From assembly GCA_044358815.1 (NCBI GenBank), contig JBIKNH010000218.1:1-6981 (forward strand): a stretch of 6,981 bases of DNA, given 5' to 3'. Shown piece after piece: positions 1-5,400 of this stretch. A program made the translations under genes and the position numbers. The DNA comes from JBAXSK01 sp044358815 (lineage in GTDB: Bacteria > Cyanobacteriota > Cyanobacteriia > Pseudanabaenales > Pseudanabaenaceae). Numbering within the stretch: position 1 is the stretch's first letter; every line of letters starts with the position of its first letter. A model generated the notes under the pieces. The model did no database searches. It saw only the letters and a list, made by a program, of their open reading frames with translations, and was not told the origin of the DNA.

Positions 1-71
1 TGTTGGTAAATTTGTTAGGCAACCTATTGGCAAAATCACAAAACTAAACTTACACAACACCTATAAAACAC

Positions 72-1631
72 TTACAAAACTGCTACGGACTTCACCGGTA
101 CAACAGGATGGGTCAATGCAGTTTTTGCTGCCCCAGTTTGTAAGAACTTGGTTTCTTTAACAGACTGATTTGCCAGGGTAAACAAAGGATTAGAGGCAAT
201 ACCCGCCACGCTAGTAAATACCAAAGTCAAGATAATGGCTAATTGCAACTGCTTCATACCTACCCCAGTCCAAGTGGTCGCAGGGTAATTTCGCACTGAC
301 TCAGACATTTCTTGGGGTTCTTTGACCACCATCATTTTGACAACGCGGATGTAGTAGTAAATCGATACGACACTCATCACCAAAGCCAACAACACCAAGC
401 CATAAGCCTGAGCTTGCCAGCCTGCCCAGAAAATATATAACTTACCAAAGAAACCCGCTAGAGGTGGAATGCCCCCTAACGACAGTAAGCAGACACTCAG
501 AGCCAATGTCAACAAAGGATCTTTTTGGTATAAGCCGCTGTATTCGCTGATTTGATCTGTACCAGTGCGCAGGGCAAACAAGATCATGCAGGCAAAAGCC
601 CCCATGTTCATGAACAAATACAGGATCATATAAAACACCATACTGGCATAACCCGCCTCGGTGTCGATGACCATCCCCAACAGCACAAAGCCCGCTTGAC
701 CAATGGAGGAATAAGCCAACATCCGCTTCATACTGGTTTGGGCGATCGCCACCACATTACCCAAAACCATACTCAGCACCGTCAGCACCACAAATACATA
801 GTGCCACTGTGCCGAAACCAAAGGAAATACCGTGATCAAAAACCGTAGCGCCAACGCAAAACCAGCGGTCTTAGAACCAATGGAAAGAAAAGCCACCACA
901 GGAGTGGGTGAACCTTCGTATACGTCAGGGGTCCACTGGTGGAAAGGTACGGCGGACAGCTTGAAGGCAATCCCCGCAATCACAAATACCATCGCCACAA
1001 TCAGCGTAATGCCACCTTCCGATAGTTTGGCAGCAATCCCTGGTAAAGTCGTTTCGCCGCCGGATAGCCCATACAACAAAGACATCCCATACAGGAAAAT
1101 CGCCGAACTAGCCGCCCCAACTAACAAATACTTCAACGCGGCTTCGTTAGACCGAGGATCGCGCTTGGTATAGCCAGAGAGCAAATAAGACGAAATACTC
1201 AGGGTTTCTAAGGAAACGAAAATCATTACCATTTCGTTAGCCCCAGCCAAGAACATCCCGCCGATGGTAGCCGCTAACAAAATCATCAGAAATTCGCCCA
1301 AGACTACCCCAGACTGTTGCAGGTAGCGGACTGAAACCAGTACCGTCAAAAATGACGACAGGGCAATCACACCCCGAAAAATAATGCTAATTTTGTCGCT
1401 GTTGAATGCCCCAATAAAAGAGATAGGGTTTTCGAGGTTGGTCCATTGCCACACCAGTGCTGCCACTGCACCCGCTAAACCCACGAGGGTAATGTAGGCT
1501 AAGGAATTAGCAGATTTGCGCCCTGAGGTGACCAGATCGACGATCAGCACGACCGCCAATGCCACGATGACAATCCCTTCCGGTAGAATTGCACCGCTAT
1601 TGAGCAGAGCATTGAGACTTGCCAGATCCAT
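72..1631 (-). CDS. ndhB: NAD(P)H-quinone oxidoreductase subunit 2 (NdhB), 519 aa
   Basis: NdhB is a membrane subunit of the thylakoid NDH-1 complex. This complex passes electrons from reduced ferredoxin to plastoquinone, pumps protons, and serves respiration, cyclic electron flow and CO2 uptake. The protein is almost entirely hydrophobic helices, with the proton-antiporter (Proton_antipo_M) domain at about residues 133-425. Visible family residues include E142 (VSLET), K167 (ALKYLL), K224 (IAFKLSAVPFHQWTPDVYEG, the best-conserved loop), the SMKRMLAYSSIGQAG helix start (300-314) and K397 in GGIPPLAGFFGKL; the acidic residue and the lysines are those used for proton transfer in this family. I chose the ATG at 1631, which gives 519 aa, close to the roughly 520 aa usual in cyanobacteria. 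An in-frame ATG at 1706 would add 25 polar residues that do not look like NdhB and would cover the likely promoter. There is no clear Shine-Dalgarno site. The gene appears monocistronic, as ndhB usually is in cyanobacteria. Confidence 0.97.
   Translation of the reverse strand: MDLASLNALLNSGAILPEGIVIVALAVVLIVDLVTSGRKSANSLAYITLVGLAGAVAALVWQWTNLENPISFIGAFNSDKISIIFRGVIALSSFLTVLVSVRYLQQSGVVLGEFLMILLAATIGGMFLAGANEMVMIFVSLETLSISSYLLSGYTKRDPRSNEAALKYLLVGAASSAIFLYGMSLLYGLSGGETTLPGIAAKLSEGGITLIVAMVFVIAGIAFKLSAVPFHQWTPDVYEGSPTPVVAFLSIGSKTAGFALALRFLITVFPLVSAQWHYVFVVLTVLSMVLGNVVAIAQTSMKRMLAYSSIGQAGFVLLGMVIDTEAGYASMVFYMILYLFMNMGAFACMILFALRTGTDQISEYSGLYQKDPLLTLALSVCLLSLGGIPPLAGFFGKLYIFWAGWQAQAYGLVLLALVMSVVSIYYYIRVVKMMVVKEPQEMSESVRNYPATTWTGVGMKQLQLAIILTLVFTSVAGIASNPLFTLANQSVKETKFLQTGAAKTALTHPVVPVKSVAVL
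742..749. repeat. HIP1 octamer GCGATCGC
   Basis: This perfect palindrome, GCGATCGC, lies within ndhB. HIP1 is a highly iterated palindrome in many cyanobacterial genomes. I found only one full copy in this 7-kb window, so the genome may not be among the very HIP1-rich ones. It supports cyanobacterial origin but says nothing about function here. Confidence 0.85.
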
Positions 1632-1659
1632 AGTTGTAATTGTTATCTTGTCCGAGCTT

Positions 1660-1665
1660 ATTGTA
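1660..1665 (-). promoter_or_regulatory. Candidate -10 box for ndhB
   Basis: On the minus strand the hexamer reads TACAAT (5 of 6 matches to TATAAT). It would place transcription start about 20 nt before the ndhB ATG at 1631. There is no convincing -35 hexamer at 16-18 nt spacing. Its position also argues against the longer ndhB start at 1706. This is inferred from sequence match only. Confidence 0.3.
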
Positions 1666-1831
1666 CCGCCCCAGCCCTTAACTAATTGGCAAAATGCTCT
1701 ATACACAATTCACCAGGAAGATGCACCAAGGATTAGCTGGTCCTACAGGCACTTTTTGTCAAGCTTTAGAAAAAGCCTTTTACAGGGCTGAAGTACGGTG
1801 TTACCTCTAATATCATAGATTCTTACTGATG

Positions 1832-1857
1832 ATTTTCTCTACTTTTATAGAGAAAAT
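1832..1857. repeat. Perfect 10-bp inverted repeat (AT-rich hairpin)
   Basis: ATTTTCTCTA (1832-1841) and TAGAGAAAAT (1848-1857) are exact reverse complements around a 6-nt loop. The stem has only two G:C pairs. It lies about 120 nt past the stop of the secreted-protein gene and 200 nt before ndhB. It could be a backup transcription terminator, an mRNA-stabilising hairpin or a protein binding site; nothing here decides between them. Confidence 0.6.
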
Positions 1858-1873
1858 AGATGAATTAGCCACT

Positions 1874-1915
1874 AAAAAACCTGACTTTAGCTAATTTGTC
1901 AGCCAAAAATCAGGT
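1874..1915 (-). terminator. Rho-independent terminator-like element after the secreted-protein gene
   Basis: On the minus strand, CTGAC (1902-1898) pairs with GTCAG (1885-1881) around a 12-nt loop and is followed at once by G and six T (1879-1874). An alternative stem, ACCTGA (1915-1910) with TCAGGT (1884-1879), leads into the same T run. It begins about 60 nt past the stop codon at 1978, the expected place for a terminator of that gene. The stem is short for a strong terminator. It probably separates this transcription unit from ndhB. Confidence 0.55.
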
Positions 1916-1977
1916 GTAGTAATCTCCAACTTAGTCGATACCCCAAAGCCTGCAAGATCTGAAATATTTGAAGCCGA

Positions 1978-3030
1978 TCAACGGGAACGATTGCGCCCTT
2001 GGAAAACCCTAGTACTGTTTGCTCCACTGGAACGGCTCCTGCTGTCAATGGTGGTTGTAGGGGTAGTTGCAGAGGTGTTTGAAGTGGTGGTACGTGGGGT
2101 AGAGCTAGGGGTACCGTAACTACCACGCGAGCCATTGCCGGAGTTCTCGCCTCGGTATCTGCCACTGGTGGGTCTGCTGGTACTGGTGGTGGGAGAATTT
2201 ATGATGGTGGTGGAGACAGCACTGGGAGGAGCACTAGGTGAAGGGTTAGTGGCTGCCGGTGGAATGGTGGTTGGCGGGATGGATGGTTTGGGAGTAGACA
2301 CTGGAGCGCCAGTACCATAACGTCGTCGCCGTTCCGAACTGTTACCACTAGAACTACCAGTTTCTATGGTGGTAGCGGGGAATCTACTGCTTTCACCAGA
2401 CCGATAACCGTCATAACGACGATCAGAGCGGCGAGTGTAAATGTTTGTAGTGTTATTTGTGTTGGCGTTTGTGGTGTTGTTGATGGTGTTATTAACAACA
2501 TTGCCATTACCGCTGGAGTTGGTATTTATGGTATTACCCGTGTTCACAGTGGCATTGACACGACGACTATTGGGGTAAGTGTTATTGGGATAGCTGTTAT
2601 TGGGATAAGAGCGCTCCCGATTGCCAGGGATGTAGGTTCTACTATTGGAAGGATTGTAGGTACGTTCCACCCTGGTGGGCAAACCATAGCGTCGATAGTA
2701 ACTGGAAGGATAGTAATACCGGCGCACAGGAGTCGTATAGCCCCGTGGATAACGGCTGTGCCACCAACTGTAACGGTAGCTCCGGTAAGTAGGGTGATAG
2801 TAGTAGTAGGTGGGTTGATAAACCACATAATAGGGTTGGCTAGCTACCGCAGGGGGAGGTACGAGGAAAATCAGCCCAATGGTTGAGCCGACATCGCTCC
2901 AAGCCATACCAACCTCTACTCCCAAACTAACTGCGGTATCAGCCGTAGCTGGGGGAGTTATACCGTGATAGACACTGCTGGCAGCAAGCAAAGCTGTCAG
3001 ACCAACGCAAGATTTTTTGATACTGAACAT
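1978..3030 (-). CDS. Secreted low-complexity protein, Tyr-, Asn/Thr- and Pro/Ser-rich, unknown function, 350 aa
   Basis: I do not recognise a family. The N-terminus looks like a Sec signal peptide: lysines at 5-6, a hydrophobic stretch at about 9-20, and an ATA|D cleavage site after residue 30. A short hydrophobic, Gly-containing segment (35-63) ends in PPPAVA. Then come compositional blocks. Residues 67-115 hold 18 tyrosines with many Arg and Trp; 141-155 are three pentads SYPNN, SYPNN, TYPNS; 158-197 are 26 Asn or Thr out of 40; about 243-330 are rich in Pro, Ser and Thr. Arg-rich patches recur (for example SERRRRYG), and Lys is nearly absent after residue 6, so the mature protein should be strongly basic and disordered. 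This resembles cell-surface, sheath or matrix proteins in composition, but that is inference only. The ATG at 3030 is supported by the signal peptide directly after it; no Shine-Dalgarno site is visible. A TAAAAT hexamer (3085-3090, minus) could be its -10 box. Confidence 0.8.
   Translation of the reverse strand: MFSIKKSCVGLTALLAASSVYHGITPPATADTAVSLGVEVGMAWSDVGSTIGLIFLVPPPAVASQPYYVVYQPTYYYYHPTYRSYRYSWWHSRYPRGYTTPVRRYYYPSSYYRRYGLPTRVERTYNPSNSRTYIPGNRERSYPNNSYPNNTYPNSRRVNATVNTGNTINTNSSGNGNVVNNTINNTTNANTNNTTNIYTRRSDRRYDGYRSGESSRFPATTIETGSSSGNSSERRRRYGTGAPVSTPKPSIPPTTIPPAATNPSPSAPPSAVSTTIINSPTTSTSRPTSGRYRGENSGNGSRGSYGTPSSTPRTTTSNTSATTPTTTIDSRSRSSGANSTRVFQGRNRSR
2566..2610 (-). repeat. Three 15-bp tandem units coding for (S/T)YPN(N/S)
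   Basis: Three adjacent 15-bp units (2596-2610, 2581-2595, 2566-2580) share the core TATTGGG(G/A)TA on the plus strand. In frame they encode SYPNN, SYPNN and TYPNS, residues 141-155 of the secreted protein. The units are similar at the DNA level as well as the protein level, which fits recent tandem duplication inside the gene. Confidence 0.85.
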
Positions 3031-3274
3031 GACTTTGGGGAATCGTTGAGAGGAGAATTGCCGAGAATTGATTCGCTTCTCTAGATTTTATGTAGGGTAC
3101 TCAGTTCACTAGATGTAATTAAACTCAACTTGTTCCTTGGTTCTCCCTGAGAATTTCTGCTGATGAGCCTGATTTAGTTCGGATTATATTGATTATTTAC
3201 ATAATCACTGAGTAATTACTGAGAAATCAAAGATAGACAGAAAGCACCGAAAGGTATATGGTGAGATCGCCTCT
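3031..3274. other. Divergent intergenic region between the secreted-protein gene and the FkbM gene
   Basis: This region must carry the promoters for both divergent genes. It contains a 10-bp-spaced direct repeat GAGAATTG (3053-3060 and 3063-3070), a small hairpin GAGAA/TTCTC (3063-3067 with 3077-3081) in the likely leader of the secreted-protein gene, and a tight hairpin TTCTC-CCT-GAGAA (3141-3153). ACTGAG occurs twice 11 bp apart near 3207-3223. No tRNA, riboswitch or small gene is recognisable. Confidence 0.5.
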
Positions 3275-4165
3275 GTGTTAGAAATCAACGTTTTAAAAGC
3301 AAATACTATGGAATGGAAACCAGTTCATCCCCTTGTTAATTTAACGATTGCATATCTTCGCTACGTTCCAGACCACTTTACAAAGTTACGCATCGTTAGG
3401 GGATTTTTGAAACTATTGTCTCCCGAAGGAATTCTAGTAGAAAACTCCATGGGTGCTAGATTACTCATAAACTTCAATGACTATATTGCTTGGTCAATTA
3501 TTAATACTGGTTTCTATGAGGGTAAGTCTATTGAGTTAGCAGCCAGTTTGTTAAAGAATGGTGGTGTGTTTCTTGATATTGGTGCAAATTTTGGCTTGTG
3601 GACTTGTGCTTTAGGCGTTTTACCTCAAGTTAAATGTCTGTGTGTTGAACCATTTGCCATAAATTTCTTAGGTCTACAAAGAAATCTTAGTTTAAACCCG
3701 ACGATTCAACATCAGTTATTTAATATTGCCCTAGCTGACTTTGAAGGAATGATAGAGATGGAATGTACTAACAGTCGTAATCTCGGAACCGCTAGAGTTG
3801 TAGTATCTCGAGAAAATTCATCGGCATTAAAACATGCTGTTTCAACAACAACATTAAACTCTCTATTGAAATTTTCCGAAGTGGACACAATTACACTGAT
3901 GAAAATAGATGTTGAAGGGTATGAATTGCCGATTCTGATGGGGATGGACTGGCAGAGTAATTTACGCCCCAAACATATAATCCTTGAGTTTGTTGAATTT
4001 CCAGATCCTCTACAACATTCTGAGGGAAAAGGAAGAAAAGATATTTTGAAATTTATGTTTGATCAGGGCTATCAGGGACAGACCATTGATGGGCAGGAGC
4101 TAGATTTAGATAAACCATGTCTTGAAGGGAATGCTTATTTTAGGGATATGCGTTGTCTGAAATAA
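3275..4165 (+). CDS. FkbM-family SAM-dependent methyltransferase, 296 aa
   Basis: FkbM-family (Methyltransf_21) enzymes transfer a methyl group from S-adenosylmethionine, usually to a hydroxyl of a sugar or other small molecule; several sit in polysaccharide or natural-product loci. The SAM-binding motif I is VFLDIGANFG (98-107), the acidic residue after strand 2 is E125 (CVEPF), and the family signature KIDVEGYE is at 210-217 followed by LMGM. The strand ILEF (236-239) completes the fold. Residues 1-90 form an N-terminal region before the domain. The start is uncertain: GTG at 3275 has a weak GGTGAGA (3260-3266) upstream, while ATG at 3308 (residue 12) is the first ATG; neither affects the domain. 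Two 60-base samples are 38% and 32% GC (3541-3600, 3841-3900), against 53% at 5641-5700, but parts of trmB are also 37-38%, so transfer is only suggested. The substrate cannot be told from the sequence, and no sugar genes are adjacent. Confidence 0.9.
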   Translation: MLEINVLKANTMEWKPVHPLVNLTIAYLRYVPDHFTKLRIVRGFLKLLSPEGILVENSMGARLLINFNDYIAWSIINTGFYEGKSIELAASLLKNGGVFLDIGANFGLWTCALGVLPQVKCLCVEPFAINFLGLQRNLSLNPTIQHQLFNIALADFEGMIEMECTNSRNLGTARVVVSRENSSALKHAVSTTTLNSLLKFSEVDTITLMKIDVEGYELPILMGMDWQSNLRPKHIILEFVEFPDPLQHSEGKGRKDILKFMFDQGYQGQTIDGQELDLDKPCLEGNAYFRDMRCLK

Positions 4166-4247
4166 ATCGCCTCAAACGGATTCACTCTTTATAGAATCAG
4201 ACAAGTAGAATTAAATTTAGAGTCATGTAACACAGTATTGGCACCAC

Positions 4248-4284
4248 TTACAAATTCATATGTAGTTACATATTCAGAAGTAAC
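4248..4284. repeat. Overlapping direct and inverted repeats upstream of trmB
   Basis: TTACAAATTCA (4248-4258) and TTACATATTCA (4266-4276) form an 18-bp-spaced direct repeat with one mismatch. Between and over them lies a perfect inverted repeat, ATATGTA-GT-TACATAT (4258-4273), and a second one, GTTAC (4265-4269) with GTAAC (4280-4284). They lie just upstream of the -10-like box at 4293. This is a plausible regulator binding site, but it matches no consensus I know. Confidence 0.5.
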
Positions 4285-4292
4285 ATTGTTCG

Positions 4293-4298
4293 TATACT
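4293..4298 (+). promoter_or_regulatory. Candidate -10 box for trmB
   Basis: TATACT matches TATAAT at 5 of 6 positions and lies 44 nt before the trmB ATG. There is no good -35 hexamer at the usual spacing, so activation by a protein at the repeats just upstream (4248-4284) would fit. A GGAG at 4309-4312 is the only Shine-Dalgarno-like sequence nearby. Confidence 0.35.
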
Positions 4299-4341
4299 CT
4301 CAACTATTGGAGAAAAAAATCAATATTATGCTGTTTACACC

Positions 4342-5127
4342 ATGATTCAATTCCCTACCTATCAATCTCTAAGCCCAAGTTACCTAAATCAGGACACAAA
4401 TCAAGATTTAACTCCATTGGCAGCGGAGCCAGACCTTGATGAACTAGACCAAGAATCCGCCACTGCCATAGTCACCGATGCTAAGGGCGTAATTCCTTGG
4501 TTTCGGCTGCGGGAACACGTTAATCCCTTGTCTCAAAGGTTTCAGGCGGTAACTCCAGCCCCTAACTGGTCAGAAGTTTATGCCGACTGGTCACAGCCTT
4601 TGAGTTTAGATATTGGTTGTGCTAGGGGGCGATACATTCTGCAAATGGCGCAAATGAATCCCCAATGGAACTTCCTTGGTTTAGAGATTCGGGAATCCTT
4701 AGTCGCCCAAGCCTTAGTAGGCAAACAGAATCTAAATCTCACCAATCTACATTACATCTTCTGTAATGCTAATACTTCCCTCGCCACTCTTTTACCCAAT
4801 AATTCTGTCCAAGAAGTCACTATTCAATTTCCTGATCCTTGGTTCAAACAACGCCATCGCAAACGCCGCACCGTTAATCAAGAACTAGTCAATACTTTGG
4901 CGCAACTGATGGTGTCTGGAGGAAGGGTTTTATTACAAACCGATATTCAGCCACTGATGCAAGATATGTTAAAGCATTTCGGAGCCTGTGATGCTTTTGA
5001 GAATTTAGCTGGTGCGGGAATGTTAGCCAGTGATGATTTGTATCCCATACACTTGGCAACGGAACGAGAATCGTGGGTTTTACACCAAGGCTTGCCCGTA
5101 TATCGTGCTTGTTTGGTACGTCGCTAG
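4342..5127 (+). CDS. trmB: tRNA (guanine-N7-)-methyltransferase TrmB, 261 aa
   Basis: TrmB methylates N7 of guanosine 46 in the variable loop of many tRNAs, using S-adenosylmethionine, in the cytoplasm. The domain begins at LREHVNPLSQRF (56-67). It continues with SAM motif I LDIGCARGRY (89-98), GLEIR (113-117, E115 as the likely ribose-binding acid), the hallmark PDPWFKQRHRKRR (164-176) and the C-terminal ATERESW (239-245) of the tRNA-binding signature T-x-x-E/ERE type. The roughly 54 residues before the domain are an extra, acidic, low-complexity extension; many cyanobacterial TrmB proteins begin near the LREHVNPLS segment and are about 210 aa long. No in-frame ATG or GTG lies between residue 1 and the domain, so the extension is probably translated. 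The start ATG overlaps the stop of a five-codon frame (4328-4345) by ATGA. The gene is 176 nt after the FkbM gene and probably transcribed separately. Confidence 0.95.
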   Translation: MIQFPTYQSLSPSYLNQDTNQDLTPLAAEPDLDELDQESATAIVTDAKGVIPWFRLREHVNPLSQRFQAVTPAPNWSEVYADWSQPLSLDIGCARGRYILQMAQMNPQWNFLGLEIRESLVAQALVGKQNLNLTNLHYIFCNANTSLATLLPNNSVQEVTIQFPDPWFKQRHRKRRTVNQELVNTLAQLMVSGGRVLLQTDIQPLMQDMLKHFGACDAFENLAGAGMLASDDLYPIHLATERESWVLHQGLPVYRACLVRR

Positions 5128-5165
5128 AGATGCCCCTGTGGTAAATGTGCCATAGTCCCAGCCTC

Positions 5166-5191
5166 TAACTAAACTCCATAACTAAACTCCC
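5166..5191. repeat. 13-bp tandem direct repeat (TAACTAAACTCC) x2
   Basis: TAACTAAACTCC occurs at 5166-5177 and again at 5179-5190, with a 13-bp period; the thirteenth base differs (A, then C). It lies 38 nt past the trmB stop. Short tandem repeats of this kind are common between cyanobacterial genes. Function unknown. Confidence 0.8.
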
Positions 5192-5259
5192 CAGATAGAT
5201 TAAAACTATGTTGCAAATTGTTAAGATGAGACGCATCACTGGTTCATAGACCTTCGCTA

Positions 5260-5301
5260 AATGCCACCTAGAAATTACTGCCTAAAAATAATGCCACCTA
5301 G
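5260..5301. repeat. 12-bp direct repeat AATGCCACCTAG, 30 bp apart
   Basis: AATGCCACCTAG is exact at 5260-5271 and 5290-5301; with one mismatch it extends through GAAT. The period is exactly 30 bp, about three helical turns. In the frame from ATG 5261 both copies read MPPRN, and the single base change (AGA to AGG) is silent. It may be a two-site operator or part of a tiny reading frame. Confidence 0.75.
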
Positions 5302-5321
5302 GAATCTTGTTTAGCAGCATC

Positions 5322-5342
5322 TTGTCCAGAAATATTGGACAA
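5322..5342. repeat. Perfect inverted repeat TTGTCCA-N7-TGGACAA
   Basis: TTGTCCA (5322-5328) and TGGACAA (5336-5342) are exact reverse complements around GAAATAT. No T run follows on either strand, so it is unlikely to be a terminator. Lying 101 nt before the chorismate lyase ATG, it looks more like a dimeric regulator site. I know no cyanobacterial consensus that matches it. Confidence 0.65.
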
Positions 5343-5370
5343 CCTAACAACCAGTGAGAGAACTTGAAAT

Positions 5371-5400
5371 AGTGCATTAAAGTGCATTAAACAGTGCATT
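5371..5400. repeat. Three AGTGCATT iterons
   Basis: AGTGCATTAA occurs twice in tandem (5371-5380, 5381-5390), and after AC the octamer AGTGCATT recurs (5393-5400). Spacing of 10 and 12 bp puts the copies nearly on one face of the helix. GAAAT (5366-5370) and ATTTC (5398-5402) also bracket the array as an inverted pair. The array lies about 45 nt before the chorismate lyase ATG, where a repressor or activator array would act. Confidence 0.85.

Larger units (their letters stand above)
1632..1977. other. 346-nt gap between ndhB and the upstream secreted-protein gene
   Basis: Both flanking genes are read on the minus strand, so this is 3' region of the secreted-protein gene followed by the leader and promoter region of ndhB. 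It holds a terminator-like element (1874-1915), a perfect 10-bp AT-rich inverted repeat (1832-1857) and a -10-like hexamer (1660-1665). Reading frames here are very short; a 16-codon frame (1816 to 1766, minus) has no ribosome binding site. I see no gene in it. Confidence 0.7.

Noticed and set aside
1632..1706. Longer ndhB start at 1706 adding 25 residues
   Set aside because: The added residues are polar and unlike NdhB, the ATG at 1631 gives the usual family length, and a TACAAT promoter-like box lies inside the extension.
1516..1791. Plus-strand open frame of 91 codons
   Set aside because: Most of it is antisense to the ndhB N-terminus, with no domain, no ribosome binding site and no coding character of its own.
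2135..2320. Plus-strand Gly/Val-rich open frame of 61 codons
   Set aside because: It is the antisense of the Pro/Ser/Thr-rich codons of the secreted protein; the composition is explained by that.
2544..2828. Minus-strand open frame of 94 codons inside the secreted-protein gene
   Set aside because: It is a shifted-frame shadow of a repetitive, biased sequence; the main frame has a signal peptide and coherent repeats, this one does not.
3160..3226. CTGATGAG followed by a later GAAA, as in a hammerhead ribozyme core
   Set aside because: No stem II joins the two boxes with the required closing pair, and flanking stems I and III are not evident.
4262..4284. Possible NtcA site (GTA-N8-TAC)
   Set aside because: GTA and TAC triplets are present but not at the required 8-nt spacing.
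5128..5160. Possible trmB terminator hairpin (CTGTGG with CCATAG)
   Set aside because: The stem is short with a G-U pair and there is no T run after it.
5208..5249. 13-codon open frame after trmB
   Set aside because: It has no ribosome binding site, and its length is expected by chance.
5260..5301. Possible CRISPR fragment
   Set aside because: There are only two 12-bp copies with 18 bp between them; repeat and spacer lengths do not fit and no cas gene is present.
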